From Oscillospiraceae bacterium (GTDB lineage Bacteria > Bacillota > Clostridia > Oscillospirales > Ruminococcaceae), in the NCBI GenBank assembly GCA_014858325.1, contig RKCM01000003.1, positions 1 to 7,170 of the forward strand: DNA of 7,170 nt, given 5' to 3'. The notes beneath the pieces were generated by a model, which saw nothing but the letters and a program-made list of their open reading frames with translations, was not told the origin of the DNA and searched no databases. The stretch's first letter is position 1, and each line of letters starts with the position of its first letter. The translations under genes and the position numbers were made by a program. Shown here in pieces: positions 6,490-7,170 of this stretch.

Positions 6490-6524
6490 AGAGGGCTGCC
6501 GCTTTCGCGCGGCGGCTCTTTTTT
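6490..6524 (+). terminator. Intrinsic terminator after asnS
   Basis: A GC-rich stem at 6490-6502 with 6509-6521 (core GGCTGCCGC with GCGGCGGCT, two G-U pairs, extended by GAG/CTT-type pairs) closes a six-base loop TTTCGC and ends in a T tract (6519-6524). It lies 9 bases past the asnS stop and 20 bases before the mutY start codon. Confidence 0.9.
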
Positions 6525-6544
6525 CAACAACGAGGTAACATCCT

Positions 6545-7170
6545 GTGGAAAACATCGCCCCTGCACTTTTGGAGTGGTTTTACAAAAACCACCGCATCCT
6601 GCCCTTCCGCACCGACCCCACCCCTTACCACGTCTGGCTCAGCGAGATCATGCTGCAGCAGACCCGGGTGTCGGCGGCGCTGCCCTATTACGAGCGCTTT
6701 CTCGCGGCCCTGCCGGATATCCCGGCGCTGGCGGCCTGTGAGGAGGAGCCCCTGCACAAGCTCTGGGAGGGGCTGGGCTACTACAGCCGGGTGCGCAACC
6801 TGCAAAAGGCCGCGAAGATCGTCTGCGAGCAGTACGGCGGCGAGCTGCCCGCCGATTACGAGGCCCTGAAAGCCCTGCCCGGCATCGGCGACTACACGGC
6901 GGGGGCCATTGCGTCCATCAGCTTTGGCCTGCCGGTGCCTGCGGTGGACGGCAATGTGCTGCGGGTGTTTTCCCGGCTGTATAACGACCCCGGTGTGATT
7001 ACAGAACCGAAGGTCAAAAAAGCCTTTACCCAGCGGGTGATGGCCCACCAGCCCCCGGACGCCCCCGGCGACTACAACCAGGCCCTCATGGAGCTGGGGG
7101 CGCTGGTGTGCGTGCCCAACGGCGCGCCCCTGTGCGGGCAGTGCCCCGTGGCGGCGTTCTGCCGGGCCCG
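6545..7170 (+). CDS. mutY: Adenine DNA glycosylase MutY, N-terminal part (3' end outside window)
   Basis: MutY removes adenine mispaired with 8-oxoguanine during base-excision repair. The frame is open from GTG 6545 through the window end: 208 complete codons plus two bases. GAGG at 6532-6535 is 9 bases upstream and supports the GTG start. Motifs seen: WLSEIMLQQTRV (31-42) with the catalytic Glu34; GLGYYSRVRNL (76-86); the helix-hairpin-helix LPGIGDYTAGAIA (111-123); PAVDGNVLRVFSR (132-144) with the catalytic Asp135; and the four iron-sulfur cysteines Cys189, Cys197, Cys200 and Cys206. The first cysteine spacing is seven residues, not the six of E. coli MutY. The C-terminal NUDIX-like domain that reads 8-oxoguanine would lie beyond the window. 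The gene follows the asnS terminator closely, with no clear promoter of its own in the 64-base gap. It may depend on readthrough or on a promoter inside asnS. Confidence 0.95.
   Translation, partial: MENIAPALLEWFYKNHRILPFRTDPTPYHVWLSEIMLQQTRVSAALPYYERFLAALPDIPALAACEEEPLHKLWEGLGYYSRVRNLQKAAKIVCEQYGGELPADYEALKALPGIGDYTAGAIASISFGLPVPAVDGNVLRVFSRLYNDPGVITEPKVKKAFTQRVMAHQPPDAPGDYNQALMELGALVCVPNGAPLCGQCPVAAFCRA

Noticed and set aside
5059..6555. 498-codon open frame on the minus strand across asnS
   Set aside because: It is an exact antisense shadow of a clear, complete asnS gene. Its length results from GC-rich codon bias, and the protein is low-complexity (Val/His/Leu/Gly-rich) with no domain.
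6524..7048. 174-codon minus-strand open frame
   Set aside because: Antisense shadow of mutY, whose motifs are unmistakable on the plus strand.

Overview
The window looks like chromosome of a spore-forming Firmicute of class Clostridia. A GC-rich member of the Oscillospirales/Ruminococcaceae (Faecalibacterium/Gemmiger-like) is my best guess. The basis is a gpr-spoIIP sporulation pair, a Gram-positive T-box leader in front of asnS, strong GGAGG-type ribosome sites, and GC-rich codon use in the core genes. The genus is an inference, not something the sequence proves.

Layout: (1) Positions 1-1522, plus strand, GC-rich: the 3' part of gpr (germination protease), then spoIIP (forespore-engulfment peptidoglycan hydrolase), in the gpr-spoIIP order known from Bacillus. 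(2) Positions 1523 to about 4700, minus strand, visibly AT-rich: a small cell-surface glycosylation islet. It reads right to left, from a decayed membrane-protein gene (about 4618-3959), to an intact multi-spanning GT-C-like glycosyltransferase (3962-2481), to an intact GT2 polyprenyl-phosphate glycosyltransferase of the GtrB/DPM1 type (2479-1523). The last two are tightly coupled. The GT2 stop codon abuts the spoIIP stop codon with no spacer (TAATTA). (3) Positions 4732-6524, plus strand, GC-rich again: a good extended -10 promoter, a complete T-box antitermination leader with mutually exclusive antiterminator and terminator, asnS (asparaginyl-tRNA synthetase), and a strong intrinsic terminator. 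(4) Positions 6545-7170: the 5' part of mutY (adenine DNA glycosylase), running off the window.

The core genes are housekeeping or sporulation functions and are ordinary. The islet is the accessory part. The GT2 enzyme would charge undecaprenyl phosphate with a sugar on the inner face of the membrane, and the GT-C enzyme would transfer that sugar to a surface polymer on the outer face. No flippase gene is visible. The decayed upstream gene resembles a second GT-C-type membrane protein. I see no CRISPR array, tRNA, rRNA, complete insertion sequence, phage gene or defence system, and nothing I would call a new biological system. The points most worth checking are the T-box specifier, the degraded gene, and the exact insertion junction behind spoIIP.
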